A DNA stretch of 32,174 nucleotides from Actinomycetes bacterium (GTDB taxonomy: Bacteria > Actinomycetota > Acidimicrobiia > Acidimicrobiales > Ilumatobacteraceae), in assembly GCA_025351965.1 (NCBI GenBank), contig JANXUX010000349.1, positions 1 to 32,174 on the forward strand, written 5' to 3'. Shown piece by piece: positions 1-8,127 of the stretch. Position 1 is the stretch's first letter, and every line of letters starts with the position of its first letter. Position numbers and translations under genes: made by a program. Below the pieces are notes generated by a model. That model ran no database searches, was not told the origin of the DNA, and worked only from the letters and a program-made list of their open reading frames with translations.

Positions 1-44
1 ATCGGGAAGAAGATCGAGAGCTTGGCGAACTCTGGCTGGCCCAT
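1..44 (-). CDS. Possible N-terminal fragment of a protein running off the left edge (reads MGQPEFAKLSIFFP...), perhaps a family 2 glycosyltransferase
   Basis: Minus-strand ATG at 44-42 is open to the window edge; 'KLSIFFP' resembles GT2 N-termini. Only 14 residues are visible. Confidence 0.3.
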   Translation of the reverse strand, partial: MGQPEFAKLSIFFP

Positions 45-126
45 GCGGGCACAGGGTATCGGCTCGCTCTCACTGCGACCGATCACGCGGGCCATCCCTG
101 GTGGGGACCCACTACGCTCGTGGCAG

Positions 127-717
127 ATGGAGACGACCCAGCCGCCCGGACCCGTACCAGGACCACCACCCGCGCCGCCGCGTTCGCTGGTGACCTGGCC
201 GGTTTCACCGGCGCTCCCACCGCTGCAACCGGGTCAGCTGTCGCCCGGGTGGCGGATGGCGTTCATCTCCGGTTGGGTCGGCGTGCTCGCTGGCTACGGC
301 GCACTCTGGCAGGCGGGTCGTCTCGCCGGCATCGCGCCGTGGTGGCTCGGCCCCCAGACCGATCTCCAGCCGATCTTCGTGATCGCGATCCCCTACATCG
401 CGCCGCTCGTCACGGTCGTCTGCGCCTTCCTCGGTGTCCGCGCCAGCTGCTACATCGGCATCGTCGCGTCGCTGGCCTGCGCGGCCATCGCGCTCGGCGA
501 CCTCCACTTCCCCGGCCTCGCCGTGGTCGACGGACTCATCGCCGCGTTCGCGCTGATGGTCAGCGTCGCGTGCCTGGGCGGGCGAATGCGTCCGCTGCCT
601 CCCGGCACGGATTCGGGCCAGCCCGACCGTGCCCAGCACGACCGTGACCAGCCCGCCAGCGACCAGCTCGTCCACCAGGGCCCGCCGGCGCCGATGGGCA
701 TCGCCGAACAGCTCTGA
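127..717 (+). CDS. Hypothetical membrane protein with Pro-rich N-terminus
   Basis: ORF 22..717; ATG at 127 (METTQPPGPVPG...) is a more plausible start; several hydrophobic segments (MAFISGWVGVLAGYGALW, IFVIAIPYIAPLVTVVCAFLGV, CYIGIVASLACAAIAL). Confidence 0.55.
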   Translation: METTQPPGPVPGPPPAPPRSLVTWPVSPALPPLQPGQLSPGWRMAFISGWVGVLAGYGALWQAGRLAGIAPWWLGPQTDLQPIFVIAIPYIAPLVTVVCAFLGVRASCYIGIVASLACAAIALGDLHFPGLAVVDGLIAAFALMVSVACLGGRMRPLPPGTDSGQPDRAQHDRDQPASDQLVHQGPPAPMGIAEQL

Positions 718-734
718 CGATGACGGGGTGCCGG

Positions 735-995
735 TCAGGCCGCCGGTAGCGCCTGACGACGATCGATCTCGATGAAGATGCACTCACCGGGGCATGCCTC
801 GGCGGCATCCACCACCGCTTGGATGTTCCGTTCGGGCACCCACGCCAAGCTGAACGAGCCACCCGGATCGTTCAACGGGAACCCGGCCTCGGCAACGTAG
901 GCGATTCCGTCCTCGAGTTGCACGAAGACATCGGGGCAGTGATCGATGCAGAGCCCGTCACCGGTGCACAAGTCTTGATCGATCCACACCCGCAT
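735..995 (-). CDS. Ferredoxin, small Fe-S protein
   Basis: MRVWIDQDLCTGDGLCIDHCPDVFVQLEDGIAYV...AAEACPGECIFIEI; Cys pattern and C-P-G-E-C end typical of actinobacterial ferredoxins. Confidence 0.9.
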   Translation of the reverse strand: MRVWIDQDLCTGDGLCIDHCPDVFVQLEDGIAYVAEAGFPLNDPGGSFSLAWVPERNIQAVVDAAEACPGECIFIEIDRRQALPAA

Positions 996-1076
996 GACGT
1001 GGTTGAATCTACCGGACCTTTCGAGCACGTGCTCGGCCGAGCTCGGTGCGATTTCGGGCAGTATCGTGTCCGACTG

Positions 1077-3095
1077 ATGGATGCTCCCGTAGCCAAGCAG
1101 GTCCCACTCGTGTGGAGCCGCCCGACGGGGCCGGCGAGCGATCCGTGGGCCTGGCTCCGCGACCGCGAGGACCCGGACACGGTTGCCTATCTCGACGCTG
1201 AGAACGCGTACGCCGACGACTGGTTCACCCCTCAGCGCGACTTTGTCGACACCGTGTTCGACGAGATCAAGTCACGCGTGCAAGAGACCGACCTCGCCGC
1301 CCCGGTCCGTAAGGACGGCTGGTGGTACACCTCGCGTACCGAGCAGGGTCTGAGCTACGGCATCCACTGTCGGGGCAGGTCGCTGGAGACCGCCACCGAT
1401 CACGTGATGCTCGACGAGAATGTCGAGGCCGACGGGCACGACTACTTCTCGTTGAGCGCCTTCGACGTCAGCCCCGATCACCGCCTGCTGGCCTGGTCGA
1501 GCGACACCGATGGCAGCGAGCGCTACACGATGCACATTCGTGACCTCGACACGGGGGCGGACCTGCCCGACACGCTCGAGGACACGACCTGGGGCGGCTG
1601 CGCATGGTCGGCCGACAACCGGTTCCTCTTCTACGTCAAGCCCGACGAGGCGATGCGCCCGTTCCAGGTCTGGCGTCACGAGCTGGGCACCGGACAAGGT
1701 GCCGATGTGCTCGTGGTCGAGGATCTCGACGAACGGTTCTTCGTGTCGGTGGACCTCACCCGCAGCGGCGAATGGATCATCATCGAGGCCGAGAGCAAGC
1801 TGTCGTCGGAGGTGTCGCTGATCGCCGCGACCGATCCGACTGCGACGCCGCACATCGTACGGAACCGCACCCCGGATCTCGAATACCACGTCGATCACTG
1901 GGGCGACCGGTTCGTCATCGTGACCAACCTCGACGCGGAGGATTTCCGGGTGATGACCGCTCCGGTCGACGAACCCGAGACGTGGACCGAGTTCGTGCCC
2001 CATGAGTCCGGTCGGCGCATCCTCGGCGCCGAGCCGTTCGCCACCCACCTCCTCATCCACGAATGGCACCGCGCCCAGCAACGTTTGCGCATCCTGTGGA
2101 CCAACGGGACCGAGCGGGTCATCGATCTCGGCACGGAGCCGCACGAAGTAGAGCTGGACGCCAACCCGGAGTGGACGACGGAGATCGTGCGGTTCAGCTA
2201 CCAGTCGCTGACCACGCCGGCATCGGTGTACGAGGAGCACCTCGTCAGCACCGAACGCACGCTGCTCAAGCAGACGCCCGTGCCCGGCGTGGACCTGAGC
2301 CAGTACGTCGCCAGCCGCGAGTGGGCCACGGCGCACGACGGCACCGAGGTCCCCGTCGATGTCGTCCGCCGAGTGGGAACGAGCGCCGACGGCACTGCAC
2401 CGTGCGCCGTATACGGCTATGGCTCCTACGAACTGAGCATGGCGCCGTGGTTCTCCGCTGCCCGCCTCTCGCTGCTCGACCGAGGCTGGACGTGGGCACT
2501 CGTGCACCCGCGGGGCGGCGGCGAGCTCGGCCGACGCTGGTACCTCGATGGCAAGCTGCTGCACAAGACGAACACGTTCACCGACACGATCGCCTGCTGC
2601 GACCATCTCGTCGCCACCGGCTGGGCGGCGCCGAACCGGGTGTCATTGCGCGGCGGCAGCGCCGGCGGTCTGCTCGTCGGGGCCTGTATCAACATCCGTC
2701 CGGAGCTGTTCGCCTCGGCCATCGCCGAGGTGCCCTTCGTCGACGTCGTGTCGACGATGAGCGATCCCAGTCTGCCCCTGACGATCACCGAATGGGAGGA
2801 GTGGGGCGACCCGCGCGACGAACCGTCGGCGAGCTACATGCTCACCTACTCGCCGTACGACAACGTGGCCGCCAAGCCCTACCCGGCCCTGTACGTGACG
2901 GCCGGGTTGAACGACCCACGGGTCAGCTACCACGAGCCGGCGAAGTGGGTCGCCAAGCTGCGCAGCATCTGGACCACCGACCGGCCGCTCGTGTTCAAGT
3001 GCGAGATGGGTGCCGGCCACGGCGGCCCGAGCGGCCGCTACGAGCGTTGGCGCGACGAAGCCCGCGTCATCGCGTTCCTCCACGCCAACACCTGA
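1077..3095 (+). CDS. S9 family peptidase, oligopeptidase B-like
   Basis: ATG at 1077 within ORF 819..3095; beta-propeller-like N-terminus then catalytic GGSAGG (RVSLRGGSAGGLLVGACINIRPELF), EVPFVDVVSTMSDPSLPLT, C-terminal GHGG. Confidence 0.9.
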   Translation: MDAPVAKQVPLVWSRPTGPASDPWAWLRDREDPDTVAYLDAENAYADDWFTPQRDFVDTVFDEIKSRVQETDLAAPVRKDGWWYTSRTEQGLSYGIHCRGRSLETATDHVMLDENVEADGHDYFSLSAFDVSPDHRLLAWSSDTDGSERYTMHIRDLDTGADLPDTLEDTTWGGCAWSADNRFLFYVKPDEAMRPFQVWRHELGTGQGADVLVVEDLDERFFVSVDLTRSGEWIIIEAESKLSSEVSLIAATDPTATPHIVRNRTPDLEYHVDHWGDRFVIVTNLDAEDFRVMTAPVDEPETWTEFVPHESGRRILGAEPFATHLLIHEWHRAQQRLRILWTNGTERVIDLGTEPHEVELDANPEWTTEIVRFSYQSLTTPASVYEEHLVSTERTLLKQTPVPGVDLSQYVASREWATAHDGTEVPVDVVRRVGTSADGTAPCAVYGYGSYELSMAPWFSAARLSLLDRGWTWALVHPRGGGELGRRWYLDGKLLHKTNTFTDTIACCDHLVATGWAAPNRVSLRGGSAGGLLVGACINIRPELFASAIAEVPFVDVVSTMSDPSLPLTITEWEEWGDPRDEPSASYMLTYSPYDNVAAKPYPALYVTAGLNDPRVSYHEPAKWVAKLRSIWTTDRPLVFKCEMGAGHGGPSGRYERWRDEARVIAFLHANT

Positions 3096-3122
3096 CGCGT
3101 CGGCGTTTGTGCTGCCGCGCAC

Positions 3123-3500
3123 TCAGGCGACGATGGCCACGACGGCGACGGCCATCAGCGCGAGGTTGCGGGCGAGGTGCTTCCAACTCAGCGGCTTCGC
3201 GCTCCAGGACCCGAAGCAGGCGCACGGCGGATGCCTGCCCTGCGCCAGGCGGAGGGCGAGCAGCATTGTGAACGCAGCGAACATCGCCAGGGCGAGCCCT
3301 GCGAGGGGCGCCCGGGCCAGCTGCGCGCAGAGCGCTGCGCCGAGCACGATCTCGATCCACGGCACGAGCGGGACGACGAATCGCGGGGCGCCCAGCTCGG
3401 CGGCCTGAGCGGGCCACGCCGGACCGGCCGCCACTTTCGCACCGCCTGCCAGCAGCAGCGCCACGCCGACGACGGCAGACGCGAAGACGGCAAGACTCAC
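3123..3500 (-). CDS. MauE/DoxX-like small integral membrane protein
   Basis: GTG start at 3500 (VSLAVFASAVVGVALLLAGGAKVAAG...), four hydrophobic segments, CACFGSW motif seen in MauE-type proteins; start overlaps the stop of the upstream MBL gene. Confidence 0.75.
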   Translation of the reverse strand: MSLAVFASAVVGVALLLAGGAKVAAGPAWPAQAAELGAPRFVVPLVPWIEIVLGAALCAQLARAPLAGLALAMFAAFTMLLALRLAQGRHPPCACFGSWSAKPLSWKHLARNLALMAVAVVAIVA

Positions 3501-4396
3501 ACCGTGAGGGTAAGGCCTTCGGACGCAGCGACCACCTCGACACCCTTGCGCTCGCCGAGCAGCTGCGCAGCTCGGGTGAGCATGTCGATGGCCTCGTCGC
3601 ACCGGGTCGGGTCATGGTGGAACAGCGCCAACCGCTTGGCGCCCGCCTCGGCAGCGAGCCACACTGCGTACTCGACGGTGCAGTGGCCCCACGTGCTCTT
3701 GCGCACGAACTCACCGGCGGTGTACTGCGCATCGTGGATCAACAGATCGACGCCGGCGGCCAGCTCGAGCGCGGCATCGGACGCGCTCATCGAGCCGTCA
3801 TAGGGCATCTGGTGGTCGCTCATGTATGCAACCGACCGGCCGTTCCAGCAGACCCGGTAGCCACACGTCGGGCCGACATGTGGGATCAGCCGTGACATCA
3901 CGTCGATGCCCGTGCCGGTCTCGCCCGACTCGATCGTGAAGTCGGTGTCGCTCACGTCGTGGAACTGCATCGTGCCGGGGAAGTTCTCGAGCGGAATCGG
4001 GAACAGCGGCGGACGAACCGTCTCGCGCATGACGTCGGCGAGTGAGCGACCATCCTCCTGCGCCGGGCCGTACACATCCAGGCGCGAACCCGAGCACAGG
4101 ATCGGCGCGAAGAACGGCAAGCCCTGAGTGTGATCCCAGTGCAGGTGGCTCAGCAGGACATGACCTCGGAAGCTGCCGTCGACCGGCTGTTGCAGACCGA
4201 AGTAGCGCATCCCGGTCCCCATGTCGAACAGCACCGGAGCGTGCCCGGGGATGTCCATCGACACGCACGAGGTGTTGCCGCCATAGCGCGCGACATCGTC
4301 ACCGTGACACGGGGTCGAACCCCGCACGCCGTGAAACGTGATGCCGATCGCGTTGTTCGAATGCACATGACCCCCAGGGTCGACCACGGTAGGCAC
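3497..4396 (-). CDS. MBL-fold metallo-hydrolase
   Basis: GVRGSTPCHG, GGNTSC, LLSHLHWDHTQGLPFF (HxHxDH), DLLIHDAQY, HCTVEYAVWLA. Confidence 0.9.
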   Translation of the reverse strand: MPTVVDPGGHVHSNNAIGITFHGVRGSTPCHGDDVARYGGNTSCVSMDIPGHAPVLFDMGTGMRYFGLQQPVDGSFRGHVLLSHLHWDHTQGLPFFAPILCSGSRLDVYGPAQEDGRSLADVMRETVRPPLFPIPLENFPGTMQFHDVSDTDFTIESGETGTGIDVMSRLIPHVGPTCGYRVCWNGRSVAYMSDHQMPYDGSMSASDAALELAAGVDLLIHDAQYTAGEFVRKSTWGHCTVEYAVWLAAEAGAKRLALFHHDPTRCDEAIDMLTRAAQLLGERKGVEVVAASEGLTLTV

Positions 4397-4459
4397 TGAC
4401 CAGCGGCTTGTAAACGCTCACGCCTTGTGACGTCGGTCGCAGCGAGGTACGTTCGGGTC

Positions 4460-5932
4460 GTGACCGACACGATCGATGAGCAGTCCAACGCAGGCGCGAC
4501 GCCGCTGCGACTGCCGAACGGCCTGCTCGTGGTCGTCAAGCGCGAATGCGAGACGTGCGCGATGGTGGTGCCGGTGCTGCAGCGACTCGTCGCCTCGCAC
4601 GGCGTGACGATCTACACCCAGGACGACCCGGCGTTCCCGCCGGGCGTGCCGGCCATCCACGACGCCGACCTCGGTGTCAGCTGGCACCTCGACATCGACA
4701 CGGTCCCCACGCTCATCCGCGTGGTCAACGGATCCGAGGTCGAGCGGACGGTCGGCTGGTCCAAGGACGCATGGCGCAGCCTCACCGGCGTCGCCGACCT
4801 CGGTGACGAGCTGCCGGTCATGCGGCCGGGCTGCGGCTCGAAGTCGGTCGACCCGGACCTCGTCGACGCGCTGCAGGCCCGCTTCAGCGGCAGCGTCCTG
4901 CACGCCCGACGGGTCGAGATCGCCGACGCCGAGGACGAAGCCGAGGCGATGTTCGACCGCGGCTGGACCGACGGTCTGCCCGTCGTCGCCCCGACCGAGG
5001 CGCGTGTGTTGCGAATGCTCACAGGCACGACTCGCACGCCGGGCGACATCGTCGCGATCGTGCCGCCAGACCTCGTCGAGGTGACCGTCGAGAAGGTCGC
5101 GATCAACGCAGTGATGGCCGGTTGCCGGCCTGAGTACCTGCCCTGGGTCATTGCCGCTCTCGAGGCGATCTGCACCAGTGAGTTCAACATCCACGGCGTG
5201 CTCGCGACGACCATGCCCGTTGGTCCGGTGATCGTCTGCAACGGCCCCGGCACCCGCCAGATCGGGATGAACAGCGGCATGAACGTCTTCGGGCAGGGCA
5301 ACCGGGCCAACCTGACGATCGGGCGGGCGGTGCAATTGGTCGTGCGCAACATCGGCGGCGGACGGCCCGGCGGAGTCGACCGGGCCACCCATGGCAACCC
5401 CGGCAAGATCAGCTTCTGTTTCGCCGAGGACGAGCTCGGCTCACCGTTCTCGACGCTCGCAGCCGAGCGCGGCATCGCGCCTGATCGCAATGCCGTCACG
5501 GTGTTCGCCGGCGAGGGGCCCCGGTGCATCGTCGATCAACTCGCTCGCGATCCGCACAAGCTGGCGAACACCTTCGCAGCGTGTCTGCGCACTCTGCACA
5601 ACCCGAAGCTGGTGCTCGCGTTCGACGCCGTCGTCGTCGTTGGTCCCGAGCATGCCCGGGTCTTCGCTGACGCCGGGTGGGATCGTGCCCGGCTGCTCGC
5701 CGAGTTGCACGCACGGCTGCAGATCCCCGGCGCCGACCTCGTCCGCGGCGCGCACGGCATCGCCGAGGGTGTGCCCGAGCATCTCCGTGATGTGACCCTG
5801 GCAAAGTTCCGCGCCGACGGCCTCCTGCTCGTCCACGCAGGTGGCGGCGCCGGATTGTTCTCGGCGATGATCGGCGGCTGGGCGAACGGCGCTGTCGGCA
5901 GCCAACCTGTCACGGTCGAGGTCGGAACATGA
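4460..5932 (+). CDS. Thioredoxin-fold protein with large C-terminal domain of unknown function, partner of the UGSC selenoprotein
   Basis: GTG at 4460; KRECETCAMVVPVLQRL (CxxC) and cis-Pro DTVPTLIRVVNG are Trx-like; about 350-residue C-terminal region (GWTDGLPVVAPTEARVL...GNPGKISFCFAEDELGSPF...) not identified. Confidence 0.85.
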   Translation: MTDTIDEQSNAGATPLRLPNGLLVVVKRECETCAMVVPVLQRLVASHGVTIYTQDDPAFPPGVPAIHDADLGVSWHLDIDTVPTLIRVVNGSEVERTVGWSKDAWRSLTGVADLGDELPVMRPGCGSKSVDPDLVDALQARFSGSVLHARRVEIADAEDEAEAMFDRGWTDGLPVVAPTEARVLRMLTGTTRTPGDIVAIVPPDLVEVTVEKVAINAVMAGCRPEYLPWVIAALEAICTSEFNIHGVLATTMPVGPVIVCNGPGTRQIGMNSGMNVFGQGNRANLTIGRAVQLVVRNIGGGRPGGVDRATHGNPGKISFCFAEDELGSPFSTLAAERGIAPDRNAVTVFAGEGPRCIVDQLARDPHKLANTFAACLRTLHNPKLVLAFDAVVVVGPEHARVFADAGWDRARLLAELHARLQIPGADLVRGAHGIAEGVPEHLRDVTLAKFRADGLLLVHAGGGAGLFSAMIGGWANGAVGSQPVTVEVGT

Positions 5933-6012
5933 CATCGCCCGCACTCACCGCACTTTCCGCCGCCATGATCTGCCCCACCGAACTCACCCCTGACATGGAG
6001 GAGCAACCATGA
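5929..6012 (+). CDS. Candidate 27-aa small ORF (MTSPALTALSAAMICPTELTPDMEEQP) coupling the Trx-like gene and the selenoprotein gene
   Basis: ATG overlaps the upstream stop (ATGA 5929-5932) and its TGA overlaps the downstream ATG (ATGA 6009-6012); contains the GGAGGAG Shine-Dalgarno of the next gene. Absent from the ORF track, probably on length. Confidence 0.4.
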   Translation: MTSPALTALSAAMICPTELTPDMEEQP

Positions 6013-6539
6013 GCTCGATCATCCTCGATCCCAGCAACGAACGATCGGTCGCCGAACGCACTCGCTGCGAACGGCCCGCATCGCTGCGCGGCCTGAGCGT
6101 TGGCCTACTCGACATCTCCAAGGCGCGAGGCAACATCTTCCTCGACCGGATGGAGGAGCGGCTGACCGACATCGGTGCGCACGTCGTGCGGTTCGCCAAG
6201 CCGACGTTCACCAAACCGGCCCCCATCGATCTCCGCCACGAGATCGCCAGCCAGTGCCAGGTCGTCATCGAGGCACTCGCCGATTGAGGCAGTTGTACGT
6301 CGTGCAGTGTGCACGACATCGTCGATCTCGAACGTCGCGGCATCCCGTCGATGTTCATCGCCTCGCGCGAGTTCATCAGCGCGGCCGAGGCCCAATCCGC
6401 GTCGTTGGGTTTCCCCACCGTCGCCCGTGTCTTCACCCCGCACCCTGTCCAGGACCGAACCGATGACGAGATGCGGGCCTACGCCGACCTCGTCTTCGAC
6501 GAGGTCCTCGCCACCGTCACGCGTCAGGGTAAGGAGTAG
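6009..6539 (+). CDS. UGSC family selenoprotein; TGA at 6285-6287 read as selenocysteine (residue 93 of 176)
   Basis: ORFs 6009..6287 and 6309..6539 are in the same frame. Readthrough gives ...CQVVIEALAD-U-GSCTSCSVHDIVDLERRGIPSMFIASREFI.... SECIS-like hairpin directly downstream; strong SD GGAGGAG before ATG. Confidence 0.9.
6285..6317 (+). promoter_or_regulatory. Candidate bacterial SECIS element
   Basis: TGA 6285-6287, 11-nt spacer, stem GTCGTGC (6299-6305), loop AGTGT (6306-6310), stem GCACGAC (6311-6317): 7 bp perfect; loop begins 18 nt after the TGA. Confidence 0.8.
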
Positions 6540-7378
6540 GTCGCGGCCACGGGGTCGAACACGGCGAGGCCGTCGGTGACGAGGGTCGCCGCGACACGCT
6601 GGGCTCGTTCGTGGTCGTCGGGCCAGTGCATGACGAGCGCGAGCGCGGCGTGATTCACGGGCGCGACTGCCATGGCGTGCATCAGCCGACCGCGGCCCTG
6701 GCGGTCCGATCCCTCGAACCGGCTCTGGCGGCCACTGACGCCAGCGGATCCGGGGGCGGGATCATCGCCGACGCCGTGGTACGCGCAGTCGTCGATCAAC
6801 GGGCACTCCGCACAACGCGGCGACGTCGGCCGGCACAGCACCGCGCCGAGGTCCATCACGCATTGGTTCCATGCCCACGACTGCGCGAGCGGCTGGGCAT
6901 CGTCGGCGATCGTCTGCACCTCGCGCGCTGTCAGCCGGCGACCGCAGTAGCGGGCGAAGACGCGGGCGATGTTCGTGTCCACGACCGCGGCATCGTCCTC
7001 GAACGCGAACGCCTGCAGCGCCCGCGCCGTGTACTGGCCGACGCCGGGCAGCGCGAGCAGTCCGGCGAGCGTGCGCGGGAACTCGCCGAGCTCGGTGACG
7101 CGCTGCGCGGCTGCGTGCAGGTTCCGCGCCCGACGCGGATAGCCGAGGCCCTGCCACAACCGCAAAACGTCGCCGAGCTCGGCCTCCGCGCACGCCTGCG
7201 GGGTCGGGAACGCCTCCAGGAACGAAAACCAACGCGGCACGACCCGCTCGACCTGAGTCTGCTGCAGCATCACCTCGCTGACGAGCACCGCCCACGGATC
7301 ACGCGTGTGCCGCCATGGCAGATCGCGCAGCTGGGCGAGGCCCCAGCTCAGGACGCGCTCTGCGGCAGCTTCCTGCAC
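6524..7378 (-). CDS. mutY: A/G-specific adenine glycosylase
   Basis: GTG at 7378 (VQEAAAERVLSWGLAQLRDLPWR); SEVMLQQTQVERVVPRW, LPGVGQYTARALQAFAF, VVDTNIARV, Fe-S motif C-x6-C-x2-C-x5-C (CRPTSPRCAECPLIDDC). Confidence 0.92.
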   Translation of the reverse strand: MQEAAAERVLSWGLAQLRDLPWRHTRDPWAVLVSEVMLQQTQVERVVPRWFSFLEAFPTPQACAEAELGDVLRLWQGLGYPRRARNLHAAAQRVTELGEFPRTLAGLLALPGVGQYTARALQAFAFEDDAAVVDTNIARVFARYCGRRLTAREVQTIADDAQPLAQSWAWNQCVMDLGAVLCRPTSPRCAECPLIDDCAYHGVGDDPAPGSAGVSGRQSRFEGSDRQGRGRLMHAMAVAPVNHAALALVMHWPDDHERAQRVAATLVTDGLAVFDPVAATYSLP

Positions 7379-8127
7379 CAGTAGGCCTCGGTGAGGTACG
7401 GCACCTCGAGCGGGTCGGGGAATCCGACGACGAGCGCGGCGACCTCGTCGAGCACCGGCCGTCGGTCCTCTGGAGTGCGGACGCTCAAGTAGCTGTGCGA
7501 TTCCATCCGGTCGAGCAGTTGCTGCTTGGTCTCGCGCACGGTCATCGAGCCGGGCAGGACCTCGGGCGTCGTGAACCATGGGGCGGCCTCGAAGTACTCG
7601 AGCCACCAGCCCGGCCTGGTGCGTTGATCGGGGTGCTGCTCACCACGCGTCATGATCTCGTCGAGCGCGCCGATCCACGGGACCGTCTCGTCGTCGAAGT
7701 TCCACAGCGAGACGAGGTGTCCCCCGTCGGCGAGCACGCGCCAGATCTCAGGGTTCGCCCGCGACTGGTCGAACCAGTGGTACGCCTGGCCGACGGTGAC
7801 GACGTCGATCGAGCCGTCGGGCACGGGGATGGCTTCGGCATTGCCCGCCAGGCTCGTCGCGCCGTGCACCACGCGCTCCAGCTGGGCGCGCATCGCGTCC
7901 AGCGGCTCGACCGCGATGACGTCACCGAACCCCAGCAGCTGACGGGTCAGCTTGCCGGTGCCTGCACCGAGGTCGAGAATGCGTGGCCGGGCGATGCCGA
8001 TCTGAGCGAAGACGGTGTCGAGCAGATCCTGGGGGTAGCCGGGCCTCGCGCTCTCGTACTGCTCTGCGGTGCTGGCGAAGGACGCCCCGCGGGCCGCTTG
8101 CTCGCTGCGATCGCCGTCGGCGGTCAC
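7348..8127 (-). CDS. Class I SAM-dependent methyltransferase
   Basis: ILDLGAGTGKLTRQLLGFGDVIAVEPLDAMRAQL and YHWFDQSRANPEIWRVLADGGHLVSLWN. Confidence 0.9.
   Translation of the reverse strand: MTADGDRSEQAARGASFASTAEQYESARPGYPQDLLDTVFAQIGIARPRILDLGAGTGKLTRQLLGFGDVIAVEPLDAMRAQLERVVHGATSLAGNAEAIPVPDGSIDVVTVGQAYHWFDQSRANPEIWRVLADGGHLVSLWNFDDETVPWIGALDEIMTRGEQHPDQRTRPGWWLEYFEAAPWFTTPEVLPGSMTVRETKQQLLDRMESHSYLSVRTPEDRRPVLDEVAALVVGFPDPLEVPYLTEAYWCRKLPQSAS

Noticed and set aside
1272-2606. 444-aa minus-strand ORF antisense to the S9 peptidase
   Set aside because: Shadow ORF in GC-rich DNA; the plus-strand frame has catalytic motifs.
2063-3271. 402-aa plus-strand ORF overlapping the S9 peptidase in another frame
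   Set aside because: Arg/Pro/Ala-rich composition typical of an off-frame translation of GC-rich DNA.
6009-6287. Treating the 92-aa ORF as a nonsense-mutated pseudogene
   Set aside because: Coding continues in frame with no other damage, the motif after TGA is the family-defining GSC, and a SECIS-like hairpin has the right spacing.
6309-6539. Separate 76-aa ORF (MHDIVDLERR...) as an independent gene
   Set aside because: Its 'start' is a GTG inside the loop of the SECIS-like hairpin, with no SD, and it continues the frame of the upstream ORF across the TGA.
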